This document shows positions 29,469 to 38,616 of a stretch of DNA of 40,613 nucleotides, in pieces. The notes under the pieces were generated by a model. It saw nothing but the letters and a program-made list of their open reading frames with translations, was not told the DNA's origin and made no database searches. Positions within the stretch are counted from its first letter, which is position 1. Each line of letters begins with the position of its first letter. Position numbers and translations under genes: made by a program. Source of the DNA: Lachnospiraceae bacterium (GTDB lineage: Bacteria > Bacillota > Clostridia > Lachnospirales > Lachnospiraceae); contig CAJTDD010000037.1 of NCBI GenBank assembly GCA_910574885.1, positions 1 through 40,613 of the forward strand, given 5' to 3'.

Positions 29469-30518
29469 ATGAAAAACACAATGAAAAAGGCGGTTACGCT
29501 CTTTATGGCAGCAGCAATGGCAACCGGAATGTTAGCAGGATGCGGAAGCGGCGGGGATAAACCGAAAGATAACGGTGAAAGTAAGCAGCAAACAGAAGAC
29601 AGCGATAAGCTGAAAATCGCATTCGTTCCACAATTAATTGGAATTCCATATTTTACCGCTATGGAAAAAGGCGGGCAGCAGGCAGCAGAAGACTTGGATG
29701 TAGAATTTCTTTATACAGGGGCTACGCAGGCAAGCGCCACAGAGCAGGTAAAAATTATGGACAGTTTGATTAAGCAGGGCGTAGACGCTATGTCGCTTTC
29801 TGTTTTAGATAGTTCTTCTACGAATCCGTATATTGAGAAAGCACAGGAAGCTGGCATTCATGTTTATACAAGTGATTCAGATGCTCCGGATAGTACACGT
29901 GAATTTTATGTAGCGCAGGCAACAGACGAGGCGTTAGGCAGAACTTTAATGGATCGCCTGGCAGCTCAAATTGGTGAGAAAGGTCAAATAGGAATTGTCT
30001 CAGGAGAATCAACGGCAACTAATTTGAATACATGGATTTCTTTCATAGAGAAACAGCAGAAAGAAAAATATCCGAACATAGAAATCGTGGATATCAGGTA
30101 TACACAGGGCGGAAGCAGCGAGCAGGCTTTAAAACAAGCGCAGGAGCTTATGACAAGATACCCGGATTTGAAAGGAATTGTCGCAGTCGCATCATCTACG
30201 ATTCCAGGAGCTGCGCAGGCCGTACAGCAGGAAGGAAAGGCAGGAAAGGTAAAAGTTATCGGTTACGGTTCACCGGCGACTGTAAAACCTTTTGTTGAAG
30301 CAGGAGTTATGGAAGAATCTATTTTGTGGGATGCGGAAGAATTGGGATACCTTACGGTTTGGGCTGGAAAAATGGCGGCAGAAGGGAAAGAGTTTGAAGA
30401 AGTGAATGAGATTGAAGGAATTTCTAATCCGGTGACATGGGATGCGGAAAATAAAATATTGTTACTTGGAGAGCCGTTAATTATTACAAAAGACAATGTT
30501 GACGATTTTGACTTCTAG
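29469..30518 (+). CDS. Sugar-type ABC transporter substrate-binding lipoprotein
   Basis: A 349-residue lipoprotein (signal peptide; lipobox MLAGC, Cys about 25) of the periplasmic-binding-protein 4 / RbsB-RhaS-LsrB family. The N-lobe starts LKIAFVPQLIGIPYFTAMEKG, with QGVDAMSLSVLD before the first hinge. IGIVSGESTATNLNTWI, close to rhamnose- and AI-2-binding proteins, opens the second lobe. It captures the substrate and delivers it to the permeases at 33414 and 34406. SD AAGGAGG at 29456-29462. An intrinsic terminator after it would raise its level over the rest of the operon, as is usual for binding proteins. Confidence 0.93.
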   Translation: MKNTMKKAVTLFMAAAMATGMLAGCGSGGDKPKDNGESKQQTEDSDKLKIAFVPQLIGIPYFTAMEKGGQQAAEDLDVEFLYTGATQASATEQVKIMDSLIKQGVDAMSLSVLDSSSTNPYIEKAQEAGIHVYTSDSDAPDSTREFYVAQATDEALGRTLMDRLAAQIGEKGQIGIVSGESTATNLNTWISFIEKQQKEKYPNIEIVDIRYTQGGSSEQALKQAQELMTRYPDLKGIVAVASSTIPGAAQAVQQEGKAGKVKVIGYGSPATVKPFVEAGVMEESILWDAEELGYLTVWAGKMAAEGKEFEEVNEIEGISNPVTWDAENKILLLGEPLIITKDNVDDFDF

Positions 30519-30530
30519 GATTATTTAGCA

Positions 30531-30562
30531 AAGAGGCAAATCATAGGGTTTGCCTCTTTTTC
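30531..30562 (+). terminator. Intra-operon terminator after the binding-protein gene
   Basis: A perfect 10-bp stem (AAGAGGCAAA 30531-30540 with TTTGCCTCTT 30549-30558) followed by further T residues to 30561. Partial read-through would set the excess of the binding protein over the ATPase and permeases. Confidence 0.85.
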
Positions 30563-30585
30563 TGAAAGCGGAGGGAGATGATTTT

Positions 30586-32091
30586 TTGGCGGAAGAGACT
30601 ATTTTACGGGCAGAATCCATTAGTAAATCCTTTGGGGGAGTGAAAGCGCTGCAGAATGTAAGTTTTTCATTAAAAATGGGGGAAGTGTTATCTGTAATCG
30701 GAGAAAATGGCGCGGGCAAATCTACATTGATGAAAATCATTGCAGGCGCTCTGAAAAATGATAAGGGAACTCTTTTTTTTGAAGGGAAGGAAATGCATTT
30801 ACATTCGCCTCTTGACGCGGTGAAACAAGGGATTTCAATTGTATATCAGGAACCTAATATTTTTGCAGATATGTCTGTTCTTGAAAATATTTTTATGGGG
30901 AATGAAGTGGTAAGCCGTAATAAGACTATTATGTGGACGAAGATGTATGAAGAAGCAAAAGGAGCCTTGAAACTGGTTGGTTTATCAGAGGATATTCTGC
31001 ATCTGACAATGAGTGAACTATCAATCGGAAATCAACAGCTTGTCTTAATTGCAAGAGGGATATACAAGAAGTGTAAAATACTGATTTTAGACGAACCGAC
31101 TTCTATTTTGAGTCATAATGAGTCGGAAAAACTATTTGATATTATAGCGGATTTGAAAAGCCGGGGCGTAAGTATCATATACATAAGTCATAGAATTCCG
31201 GAAATTTTAAGAATTTCAGACGACATTATTGTATTGAGAGACGGATGCCTGACAGGAACGCTGATTCCGGAAGAGGTAAGTGAAGAAACCATTATTCAGG
31301 CAATGTCAGGGCGGAAAATAAACATGAGCGTTTATGAAGAGCATGAGCAGGGAGAAGAACCTGTTTTGGAAGTAAAAGACATTTCTTATGATAATGTATA
31401 TCAAAATATTTCTTTTTCTGTAAAACCGGGACAAATCTTAGGAATGTATGGGCTTGTCGGCGCTGGAAGATCAGAAATAGCGAGAGCCATTTTCGGGGAA
31501 ACAAATGCGAAGAGCGGTCAGATTCTGTTTGAAGGGAAAGACATTACGGGAGAGGGGATCAATCAGGCCATTGAAAAAAGGATCTTTTATGTGCCGGAGG
31601 ACAGAGGCGTCCAGGGTTTGTTTGATATCCATCCGGTCAGGGATAATATGAGTGTTTCTTTCTTAGACAGCCTTTCTAATAAGTTTGGGGTGATTGATAA
31701 AAAGAAAGAGAGAAAGACTGTGCAGGATAATATTGAAAAATACAGCATTAAAACACCGAATCAGAATGTCAGTGTCAGCAGCCTAAGCGGCGGAGGCCAG
31801 CAGAAGGTTTTGATATGCCGCTGGCTTCTTGAGGAGCCTAAGGTCTTGATTCTTGACGAGCCGACACGCGGTATAGATGTTATGACAAAGGCTGAAATAC
31901 ATAAATACGTGATAGAACTTGCAAAATCGGGTGTGGCAGTGATTGTAATTTCCTCAGACCTGCCGGAGGTTATGGAGCTGAGTGATAATATTATCACGCT
32001 TTATAAAGGAAAAATTACAGCCAGATTTGACAGAGAAAACGTAACGGAAGAGGATATTTTGAAAAATACATTAAATCTGAATGGGGAGTAG
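30586..32091 (+). CDS. Sugar ABC transporter double ATP-binding protein (RbsA/MglA type)
   Basis: A 501-residue protein with two fused nucleotide-binding domains. NBD1 has GENGAGKST and ILILDEPTSIL. NBD2 has the degenerate Walker A GLVGAGRSE, the signature SLSGGGQQKVLICRWL and LILDEPTRGIDV. An asymmetric pair like this is the rule in carbohydrate-uptake-2 (CUT2) importers of ribose, galactose, rhamnose or AI-2. The TTG at 30586 has GCGGAGGGA upstream; a frame open from 30550 lies in the terminator. The signature of NBD1 (MSELSIGNQQLVLIARGI) is also diverged. It partners the two permeases downstream. Confidence 0.94.
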   Translation: MAEETILRAESISKSFGGVKALQNVSFSLKMGEVLSVIGENGAGKSTLMKIIAGALKNDKGTLFFEGKEMHLHSPLDAVKQGISIVYQEPNIFADMSVLENIFMGNEVVSRNKTIMWTKMYEEAKGALKLVGLSEDILHLTMSELSIGNQQLVLIARGIYKKCKILILDEPTSILSHNESEKLFDIIADLKSRGVSIIYISHRIPEILRISDDIIVLRDGCLTGTLIPEEVSEETIIQAMSGRKINMSVYEEHEQGEEPVLEVKDISYDNVYQNISFSVKPGQILGMYGLVGAGRSEIARAIFGETNAKSGQILFEGKDITGEGINQAIEKRIFYVPEDRGVQGLFDIHPVRDNMSVSFLDSLSNKFGVIDKKKERKTVQDNIEKYSIKTPNQNVSVSSLSGGGQQKVLICRWLLEEPKVLILDEPTRGIDVMTKAEIHKYVIELAKSGVAVIVISSDLPEVMELSDNIITLYKGKITARFDRENVTEEDILKNTLNLNGE

Positions 32092-32100
32092 GAGGAAAAT

Positions 32101-33414
32101 ATGAATACAAAAGAACAGGTTTATACATGGATTGATGAGAACCAGAATGAAGTGGTGAACCTTCTCCAGGAATTAATAAAAAAACCGAGTGTGAATCCAT
32201 ATTTTGATGAAGAAAAAGAATATATGCAGGAGGGAGAAGCACAGGCAGTATTAAAAAAATATTTGGATGAGATGGGAATGGAAACAGAATATTCTTATCC
32301 GGATGCAAAAGAGCTTGCAGAATATGAAGGAAAACCGGGATATTATGCAGATCATACATTTGAGGGCAGACCCAATCTTTTCGCGGTGTTAAGAGGCACA
32401 GGAGGCGGAAGATCTATGATGATGTCCGGCCATATTGACGTAGTGCAAAGAGGAAGCAAGTGGAGTAAAGATCCTTTTGGGGCGGAAATAGTCGGTAATA
32501 GGGTGTATGGAAGAGGTACTGTGGATATGAAAGGCGGAATTGCCGCAATGACGGTTGCTCTAAAGGCGATTCAAGAGAGTGGAATCCGGTTAAGGGGAGA
32601 CGCCATGATCGGTACGGTCGTGGATGAAGAAGCAGGGGGAATGGGAACGCTGGCTTTGGTTGCGAAGGGGTATCGTGCAGATGGATGTCTGATTACAGAA
32701 CCGACGCATTTGGATATTGCGCCGCTTTGCAGAGGAATCTTGTGGGGGAAGCTCACAATAGAGGGAAGAGCCGGCCATATTGAGCTCAAACAGGGAGATT
32801 TCCGGACCGGAGGAGCGGTAGATGCGATTGACAAGGCGTCCCTTTATTTGGAACATTTTCGTAGATTAAATAAAGATTGGTCAGTAACCAAAGAACATAA
32901 ATATCTTCCCATTCCCTGCCAGATTCATACTGCACAGTTTGAGGCGGGAGAATATCCGACAACATTTGCTAATCGGGCGGTATTGACTTTTAACGCGCAG
33001 TATTTACCGGCAGAGAAAGACGAAAATGGTCTTGGTTCAAAAGTAAAGAAAGAGATTGAGGATTATGTGAGAGCAGTAGCAATGACAGATCCCTGGCTGA
33101 GAGATAACGTACCGAAAATCGAATGGCTGATAGATGCGGATTGCGGGGAGACATTGGACGACCAGCCCTTTTTTCAAACTGTAAGGGACAGCGCACAAGA
33201 GGTTAATAGCCAGTCAAAAGTAGAGGGGATTTGCTGCCATACGGATATGGGATGGTTCTGCAATGTGGGAATTCCAACATTGAATATCGGGCCAGGAGAT
33301 CCAAGGTTAGCACATCAGGCGGACGAGTATGTAGAGATAGAAGAACTCGTAACCTGTACAAAAATGATAGCGTCTATTTTGTTAGATTGGTGCAAAGTGG
33401 AAGAAGTATCGTAA
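32101..33414 (+). CDS. M20 family metallo-hydrolase (ArgE/DapE-like deacylase), copy 1
   Basis: A 437-residue zinc amidohydrolase/peptidase. The metal and catalytic motifs are all present: SGHIDVV (His111, Asp113), GRGTVDMKGG (Asp142), DEEAGG (Glu176 base, Glu177 ligand), EPTHL (Glu200), and a C-terminal GPGDPRLAHQADEYV His. An insertion domain for dimerisation lies between (about 215-330). It resembles acetylornithine or succinyl-diaminopimelate deacylases and aminoacylases but sits between sugar transporter genes, so its substrate is probably the imported compound. SD GTAGGAGG at 32089-32096. The next permease overlaps its stop (TAATG). Confidence 0.93.
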   Translation: MNTKEQVYTWIDENQNEVVNLLQELIKKPSVNPYFDEEKEYMQEGEAQAVLKKYLDEMGMETEYSYPDAKELAEYEGKPGYYADHTFEGRPNLFAVLRGTGGGRSMMMSGHIDVVQRGSKWSKDPFGAEIVGNRVYGRGTVDMKGGIAAMTVALKAIQESGIRLRGDAMIGTVVDEEAGGMGTLALVAKGYRADGCLITEPTHLDIAPLCRGILWGKLTIEGRAGHIELKQGDFRTGGAVDAIDKASLYLEHFRRLNKDWSVTKEHKYLPIPCQIHTAQFEAGEYPTTFANRAVLTFNAQYLPAEKDENGLGSKVKKEIEDYVRAVAMTDPWLRDNVPKIEWLIDADCGETLDDQPFFQTVRDSAQEVNSQSKVEGICCHTDMGWFCNVGIPTLNIGPGDPRLAHQADEYVEIEELVTCTKMIASILLDWCKVEEVS

Positions 33415-34409
33415 TGGGGGTGAGATGTGTGTTCAAAAAATATGTTCCGAAACCGGGAAGGAGAGAATATGTTACATTTCTTTTATTGATTGCTGAGATT
33501 ATTTTGTTTGGAATATTAGCGCCCAATTTTCTGACGATAGATAACATGATTCGGGTCATTCAGAATAATGCGGAGATAGCCATGGTAAGTATTGGCATGA
33601 CGATCGTAATGCTGCTTGGAGGAATCGACTTGTCTGTTGGTTCTGTGATGGGTGTAATTGCGATACTGATTGGATATATGCTGCAGGCAAATATAAATAT
33701 TTTTATCATTGTAATTGCGGCAATTGGGATTGGCATTGCGGTTGGATTTGTAAACGGATTTTTAGTTGCAAAGTTTCAGATTCCGGACATGATTGTGACG
33801 ATTGCGACTATGAATATCTGGAAAGCTGTAATTTTTGCCTTGCTTGGTGGGAAATGGCTGACAGGGTTAAATCCAAGCTGGGCAGTGGTTTCCAGGGCGA
33901 AGTTTTTTGGAATTCCGGTATTACTCCTTTTAATTATAGCTGTTTATGCTGTTTTCTATTATTTCCTTATGTATCGAAGATTCGGACGCTATATTTATGC
34001 GACGGGATGTAATCCGCAATCGGCAAATCTAAGCGGTATTAATATAAAGAAAATCAAGCTGATTTCTTATTGTATATCAGGAGGAATTGCCGCAATTGCC
34101 GCCATGCTCTATATTGCAAGGATGGGAAGCGTGGAGATGACGATTGGATCGGACCTTCCGATTGCCTGTATTGCAGCGGTAACGATTGGAGGAACGGGAG
34201 CAAAAGGAAATGGGAAGCGTGGAAGCGTGATTGGTACGCTTGCAGGGGTCTTGTTTATCGCTTTTTTAAAAAATGGCATTGTAATCCTTGGAATTCCATC
34301 ATTATTGGAGAATTGTTTTATTGGTCTTTTGATTGTGATTTCCGTATTGTTTGACACGATGACGGCAAGTACAAGAGCGGGAAAGAGAAATCGGGAGGTA
34401 ACAGCATGA
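33414..34409 (+). CDS. CUT2-type ABC transporter permease 1
   Basis: A 331-residue permease with about 8-10 membrane segments. Family motifs are present: MVSIGMTIVMLLGGIDLSVGSVMG, GFVNGFLVAKFQIPDMIVTIATM and GIAAIAAMLYIARMGS, with the EAA-like VTIGGTGAKGNGKRGSVIGTL. The ATG at 33414 overlaps the M20 stop (TAATG) without a good SD. A GTG at 33429 preceded by GGGGGTGAG is an alternative start giving MFKKYVPKPG. The two permease genes differ from each other and probably form a heterodimer, as in LsrC/LsrD or RhaP/RhaQ transporters. Confidence 0.9.
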   Translation: MGVRCVFKKYVPKPGRREYVTFLLLIAEIILFGILAPNFLTIDNMIRVIQNNAEIAMVSIGMTIVMLLGGIDLSVGSVMGVIAILIGYMLQANINIFIIVIAAIGIGIAVGFVNGFLVAKFQIPDMIVTIATMNIWKAVIFALLGGKWLTGLNPSWAVVSRAKFFGIPVLLLLIIAVYAVFYYFLMYRRFGRYIYATGCNPQSANLSGINIKKIKLISYCISGGIAAIAAMLYIARMGSVEMTIGSDLPIACIAAVTIGGTGAKGNGKRGSVIGTLAGVLFIAFLKNGIVILGIPSLLENCFIGLLIVISVLFDTMTASTRAGKRNREVTA

Positions 34410-35383
34410 AGAAGATAGCATTTTCTATTGCGAAGAGCAGAACAAAATTTTTGCTGTTGCTGTTTGTAGTGGAACTTATTGTATTGTCATTGATTAGCCC
34501 TTACTTTTTTAATATGAACAATTTAATGCAGGTGACACAGTTCGGAGCATCTTTAACCTTGTTGTCATTGGGCGAGGCGCTTGTAATGATTGCAGGGCGC
34601 GATGGAATTGACATCTCTATCGGAGCAACTATGAGTTTATCGGGAGTAATATTCGGATTGACGGTGATGAATGGTGCAGGAATCTTTTCGGCCGCGCTTG
34701 TTACGCTTGCAGGAGGAATTTTACTTGGCGCTATTAATGGGGGATTAGTTGCCGCAGCCAAGATTCCGGCGTTGATTGCAACGTTAGGAACACAGTATGT
34801 GTATGGATCGCTTGCCCTCTATTTAACAGGAGGGATTCCAATCAGTGGTTTTCCGGACAGCTTTAAGATGTTGTCACTTGAAAGTACGTTTGGAATACCA
34901 AATCAGATTTTATTTGTAGTAATCCCGGTGACGGTACTTGTCTTTGGCCTTGTTTATAAGACGAAATTTGGACGGCGTGTATATTTGATGGGAACGAATT
35001 TTGAGGCGGCAAAGTACACAGGAATTAAGGAAAAGAAAGTCAGAATGTGTGTGTATATACTCGCAGGGCTGCTTGCATCAATCAGTGCAATTATCAACAA
35101 TTCGTGGCTTATGACGGCGAGAGCGGATGCGGGAACCGGAATGGAGATGCAGGCGATTACGGTGGCAGTATTAGGAGGTATTGGAGTTGCCGGAGGTGTT
35201 GGGCATCTTGGCGGTGTTCTGATAGGAGTCATTATTATAACAATGATGAATTCAGGGCTTCAGATTGCAAATATTAATTCCGTATGGCAGCTTGCAGCTT
35301 TAGGATTTATCTTGGTTATAGCGATTATCTTGAATCACACGATGGCAAGATTTGTAGCAAATGTAGAAAAAAACAGAGAATAA
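34406..35383 (+). CDS. CUT2-type ABC transporter permease 2
   Basis: A 325-residue permease, second half of the heterodimer, overlapping permease 1 by 4 bases (ATGA). Motifs: LLSLGEALVMIAGRDGIDISIGATM, LLGAINGGLVAAAKIPALIATLGT, and the GGIGVAGGVGHLGGVLIGV cytoplasmic loop that contacts the ATPase. SD GGGAGG lies just upstream (about 34393-34398). The close packing of binding protein, ATPase, hydrolase and two permeases argues that the hydrolase acts directly on the imported molecule. Confidence 0.93.
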   Translation: MKKIAFSIAKSRTKFLLLLFVVELIVLSLISPYFFNMNNLMQVTQFGASLTLLSLGEALVMIAGRDGIDISIGATMSLSGVIFGLTVMNGAGIFSAALVTLAGGILLGAINGGLVAAAKIPALIATLGTQYVYGSLALYLTGGIPISGFPDSFKMLSLESTFGIPNQILFVVIPVTVLVFGLVYKTKFGRRVYLMGTNFEAAKYTGIKEKKVRMCVYILAGLLASISAIINNSWLMTARADAGTGMEMQAITVAVLGGIGVAGGVGHLGGVLIGVIIITMMNSGLQIANINSVWQLAALGFILVIAIILNHTMARFVANVEKNRE

Positions 35384-35398
35384 AGGGAGAACTGAATT

Positions 35399-36142
35399 AT
35401 GAATAAAAGAGTGCTGCTTGCAGGAGAATCATGGATGAGTTACACAACTCACGTAAAAGGATTTGATAGTTTTTATACATCCGTATATGAAACAGGTGAA
35501 AAGTGGCTGAAAAATGCATTAGAAGAAGCAGGATATGAAGTCGAATTTATGCCAAATCATATTGCGGCAGAAAAATTTCCTTATACAGTAGAGGAATTAA
35601 GAGAATATGACTGTGTAATTTTATCGGATATTGGTGCAAATACATTGCTTCTTCCAGCTGAAACATTTACAAAAAGCATCAAAAAACCGGATAGAGCAAA
35701 AGTGATCCGCGATTACGTACTGGAAGGAGGCGCGCTCCTTATGGTGGGGGGTTATCTTACATTTTCGGGTGTGGATGCAAAAGGAAAGTGGCATGATACG
35801 GCGGTACAGGAAGTGCTTCCGGTAGAAGTGCTGACAGTGGACGACCGGATGGAGCACTGTGACGGAATACGGCCGGTTACAGCAGCTAAGCATGAAGCGC
35901 TTGCGCAGATAACGGGAGAGTGGCCGGAAGTTCTTGGATATAATAAGACAATTGCGAAGCCCGAGACAGAAGTTGTCGTGACGGTGGGCGGCGATCCGTT
36001 TATCGCGTTTGCCAAATACGGGCAAGGGAGAAGCGCAGTATTCACATCGGATTGTGCGCCGCATTGGGCACCGGTTGAATTCTGCGAATGGTCAGAATAT
36101 AATATACTATGGAAAGGCATTGTAGATTGGCTGACCAAATAA
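35399..36142 (+). CDS. Glutamine amidotransferase-like protein (PF07090-type)
   Basis: A 247-residue class I glutamine-amidotransferase-like protein: an N-terminal nucleotide-like fold opening VLLAGESWMSYTTHVKGFDSF, a middle YDCVILSDIGANTLLL, then YVLEGGALLMVGGYLTFSG in the place of the nucleophile elbow, and a late YGQGRSAVFTSDCAPHW. The elbow has Gly-Gly instead of the GxCxG of true amidotransferases, so it probably lacks that activity; the family is of unknown role. SD AAGGGAG at 35384-35390, 8 bases before the ATG. It may bind or modify the substrate of the cassette. No membrane segment or signal is seen. Confidence 0.8.
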   Translation: MNKRVLLAGESWMSYTTHVKGFDSFYTSVYETGEKWLKNALEEAGYEVEFMPNHIAAEKFPYTVEELREYDCVILSDIGANTLLLPAETFTKSIKKPDRAKVIRDYVLEGGALLMVGGYLTFSGVDAKGKWHDTAVQEVLPVEVLTVDDRMEHCDGIRPVTAAKHEALAQITGEWPEVLGYNKTIAKPETEVVVTVGGDPFIAFAKYGQGRSAVFTSDCAPHWAPVEFCEWSEYNILWKGIVDWLTK

Positions 36143-36144
36143 TG

Positions 36145-36175
36145 AAAAGGCTGTCCTGTTGGGGATGGCCTTTTT
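36145..36175 (+). terminator. Terminator after the amidotransferase-like gene
   Basis: AAAAGGC-TGTCC pairs with GGGA-T-GGCCTTTT with one offset, followed by TTTTT. It may partially separate the second M20 gene from the main operon. Confidence 0.65.
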
Positions 36176-36229
36176 GAGAAGAGAGAGATTTTGGCGGAAA
36201 CATATTAATTTGCAAACGAGGTTAGAATC

Positions 36230-37387
36230 ATGGACAAAGAATTGGAATTGCTGAACGAAATCCTATCGATTCCGAGTGTAAATGGAAAAGATGATGAGAG
36301 AAAGATTGCGGAGTTTATATGTAAATATTTACAGGACAATCATGTAAAGGCAAAAGTGCAGTATATAGACGACAGACATGCCAATGTGCTGGCAGTCATT
36401 CCTGGAAAGAGCGGAAAAAATATTATATGGAACGGACATTTGGATACGGTTCCATATGGAGATAAAGACGAATGGGACTCTGAACCGGCGGTTCCTGTGA
36501 AGAGGGATACGAAGATCTATGCAAGAGGAGCCAGTGATATGAAAAGCGGCCTTGCGGCTATGGTATATCTGTTAGGAGAGCTTGGAAATTCAGGAGAAAA
36601 GCCTGAGAAGGGAATCTACTTTTTTGGAACATGTGATGAAGAAAAAGGAGGAATCGGGGCGAAAAAAATATTGGAGAGTAAACAGGCGCCGAATGCGGAG
36701 CTTCTGCTAATCGGCGAACCGACGGGGTGCCGGCTCGGAGTGGCTCAGAAAGGATGCCTTTGGCTGGAATTAAAGGTACATGGCGTGACAAGCCATGGCG
36801 CTTATCCTTGGGAAGGGTGTAATGCAATTGAATATGGGATGGAAGCTTTTGTTCGTCTGAAAGAATGGATTGAAGGGTTCGGCCATAGGGTGCTTGGCAA
36901 TGCGACAGTCCAGATTACAATGGCAGAAGGAGGAATTGCCTCCAATATGACGCCGGATTGTGCAAAGATTATGCTGGACATCCGAACGGTTCCGGGATTG
37001 GATGTGAAAATGGTTTTAAAGCAGATGGAAGCAATCTGCGAAAAATTATATGTGGAATCGGGAAGACGGTCTGGATTCGAGGTGAATATCATGAATGAGA
37101 GAAGGGCGATAGAAATATCATCGGAGCATGATTGGGTGAAACATTTTTCTCATTGTATAGAAATGGAAAATGAACCGGCGGAGGAGATAGGAATTAATTA
37201 TTTTACCGATGCATCAATCTTGACGGAGGGATGCGAAGAAATGCCGGTACTTTTGTTCGGCCCTGGGGAACCCCATATGGCGCATAAACCAAACGAATAT
37301 GTGGAGATTGAAAAATACAAACAGTATATAAGATTATTGTGCCGAATTTTTGATATTTGTCCACAAAAATGGAAAAAAATGTTATAA
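36230..37387 (+). CDS. M20 family metallo-hydrolase (ArgE/DapE/CPG2-like), copy 2
   Basis: A 385-residue M20 enzyme, clearly different from copy 1 (shorter, about 385 against 437). It has WNGHLDTVPYG (His70, Asp72), RGASDMKSGLAAM (Asp103), CDEEKGGIG (Glu137-138), IGEPTG (Glu163), the VTSHGAYPWEG dimerisation-domain His, and the C-terminal EPHMAHKPNEYV His. All five zinc-site residues appear intact. Such enzymes cleave N-acyl amino acids, dipeptides or folate-like amides. The SD is weak (GAGGTTAG at about 36218-36225). The LacI regulator promoter overlaps its end. Two dissimilar M20 enzymes in one sugar-type cassette is unusual. Confidence 0.92.
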   Translation: MDKELELLNEILSIPSVNGKDDERKIAEFICKYLQDNHVKAKVQYIDDRHANVLAVIPGKSGKNIIWNGHLDTVPYGDKDEWDSEPAVPVKRDTKIYARGASDMKSGLAAMVYLLGELGNSGEKPEKGIYFFGTCDEEKGGIGAKKILESKQAPNAELLLIGEPTGCRLGVAQKGCLWLELKVHGVTSHGAYPWEGCNAIEYGMEAFVRLKEWIEGFGHRVLGNATVQITMAEGGIASNMTPDCAKIMLDIRTVPGLDVKMVLKQMEAICEKLYVESGRRSGFEVNIMNERRAIEISSEHDWVKHFSHCIEMENEPAEEIGINYFTDASILTEGCEEMPVLLFGPGEPHMAHKPNEYVEIEKYKQYIRLLCRIFDICPQKWKKML

Positions 37388-37388
37388 T
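37380..37388 (+). promoter_or_regulatory. Extended -10 promoter of the LacI-family gene
   Basis: TGTTATAAT (37380-37388) is an extended -10 element overlapping the stop of the M20 gene, 35 bases before the LacI start; no normal-spaced -35 is evident. The regulator thus has its own weak promoter as well as read-through. Confidence 0.55.
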
Positions 37389-37422
37389 ATATCCAATAAA
37401 TCATGGTACGGAGTAGATTACA

Positions 37423-38457
37423 TTGAGAACAACGATTAAAGATATAGCAAATTATACAGGTTTTTCTGTGACGACTATTTCACTGGTTCTGAATGGAAAG
37501 GCTGACAAAATTCCCAAAAGTACAAAAGATGTCATATTTGATGCAGTAGAAAAATTAAATTATCGGCCGAATCAGATTGCGGTTGGGCTTGTGAAGAAAA
37601 GAACAAAAACGATTGGGCTTGTGATTTCAGATGTCAGTAATGTCTTTTTCTCGAATCTTGCGAAAGGAGTAGAGGATGAATGCAGACGGAACGGCTGGAA
37701 TCTCATATTGTGTAATACAAATGATTTACATAAAAGAGATTTAGAGTATATACAAGTGCTTGCGGATAAGGGCGTAGATGGAATTTTGTTCTGTATGTCT
37801 TTGGATAGTGATAAAAAGAGGGCGCTGGAGAGTGTGGATTTAATGAAAAAGCTAAAGATGCCGTTTGTAATGATAGACCGTTTCCTTGAGGAAGTGGACT
37901 GTTGTTCTGTTATTGTGAACCATAGGAGCGGAGGTTATGCTGCGACGAAGCATCTTTTGGAATTGGGACACCAAAATATTGCCTGTGTGGCAGGACCATT
38001 GGCATTGGAAGATTCGCAGCACAGATTAAAAGGATATAAGGAGGCGTTGGAAGAATATGGGATCGCGTATGATCCGGATTTGATATATGAAGGTAATTAT
38101 GACAGGGAGAGCGGCAAAGAGGCGGTAGAATATATTCTTGGGCTTTCAAAGAAAGTAACCGCAATCTTTTCTTTCAACGATATGTCTGCGTATGGCGTGT
38201 ATAATAGATTGAAAAAACACAATTATTACATTCCGAGAGATATGTCTCTTGTGGGTTATGACGATATTTTTTTCTCTGAAATATTGGACGTCCCTCTTAC
38301 AAGTGTGAGTCAGCCAGTTTATGATATGGGAGTGGAAGCGGTGCAGCAGATTATCAGCGAGATTGGCAGTGGGGTGAATTCCAGAAAATGTATTACGTTT
38401 CAGCCTAAATTGACTGTCCGTGAAAGTACACAGAGGCTGAAGGAAAATATCCGTTAA
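37423..38457 (+). CDS. LacI/GalR-family transcriptional regulator
   Basis: A 344-residue repressor starting with TTG. The N-terminal HTH and hinge (about 1-60) read TTIKDIANYTGFSVTTISLVLNG, then YRPNQIAVGLVKKRTKTIGLV. The ligand-binding domain (about 60-335) has the periplasmic-binding fold, with ILCNTNDLHKRDLEYIQVLADKGVDGI and VGYDDIFFSEILDVPLTSVSQP. It almost certainly controls the cassette through the palindrome at 29427-29446. SD GGAG at about 37410-37413. The gene lies last, downstream of its target operon, which is unusual but not rare. The effector is likely the substrate or a hydrolysis product. Confidence 0.95.
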   Translation: MRTTIKDIANYTGFSVTTISLVLNGKADKIPKSTKDVIFDAVEKLNYRPNQIAVGLVKKRTKTIGLVISDVSNVFFSNLAKGVEDECRRNGWNLILCNTNDLHKRDLEYIQVLADKGVDGILFCMSLDSDKKRALESVDLMKKLKMPFVMIDRFLEEVDCCSVIVNHRSGGYAATKHLLELGHQNIACVAGPLALEDSQHRLKGYKEALEEYGIAYDPDLIYEGNYDRESGKEAVEYILGLSKKVTAIFSFNDMSAYGVYNRLKKHNYYIPRDMSLVGYDDIFFSEILDVPLTSVSQPVYDMGVEAVQQIISEIGSGVNSRKCITFQPKLTVRESTQRLKENIR

Positions 38458-38573
38458 AACGGCTTCACAGGCATGATGCCAGGGCGGGCAGAGTTATCGA
38501 GACTGATAAATATAAGATTCAATCGTCAGTTCTGTGACGTTTGATTAGTCTTTAAGCAACATGAATAAAAGAG

Positions 38574-38600
38574 AAGCATGGCAAGTTCCATGCTTTTTTT
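38574..38600 (+). terminator. Terminator closing the accessory cassette
   Basis: AAGCATGG (38574-38581) pairs with CCATGCTT (38588-38595), followed by TTTTT. It isolates spoIIGA from the cassette. Confidence 0.88.
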
Positions 38601-38616
38601 GTGTTTTCGGGACTTG

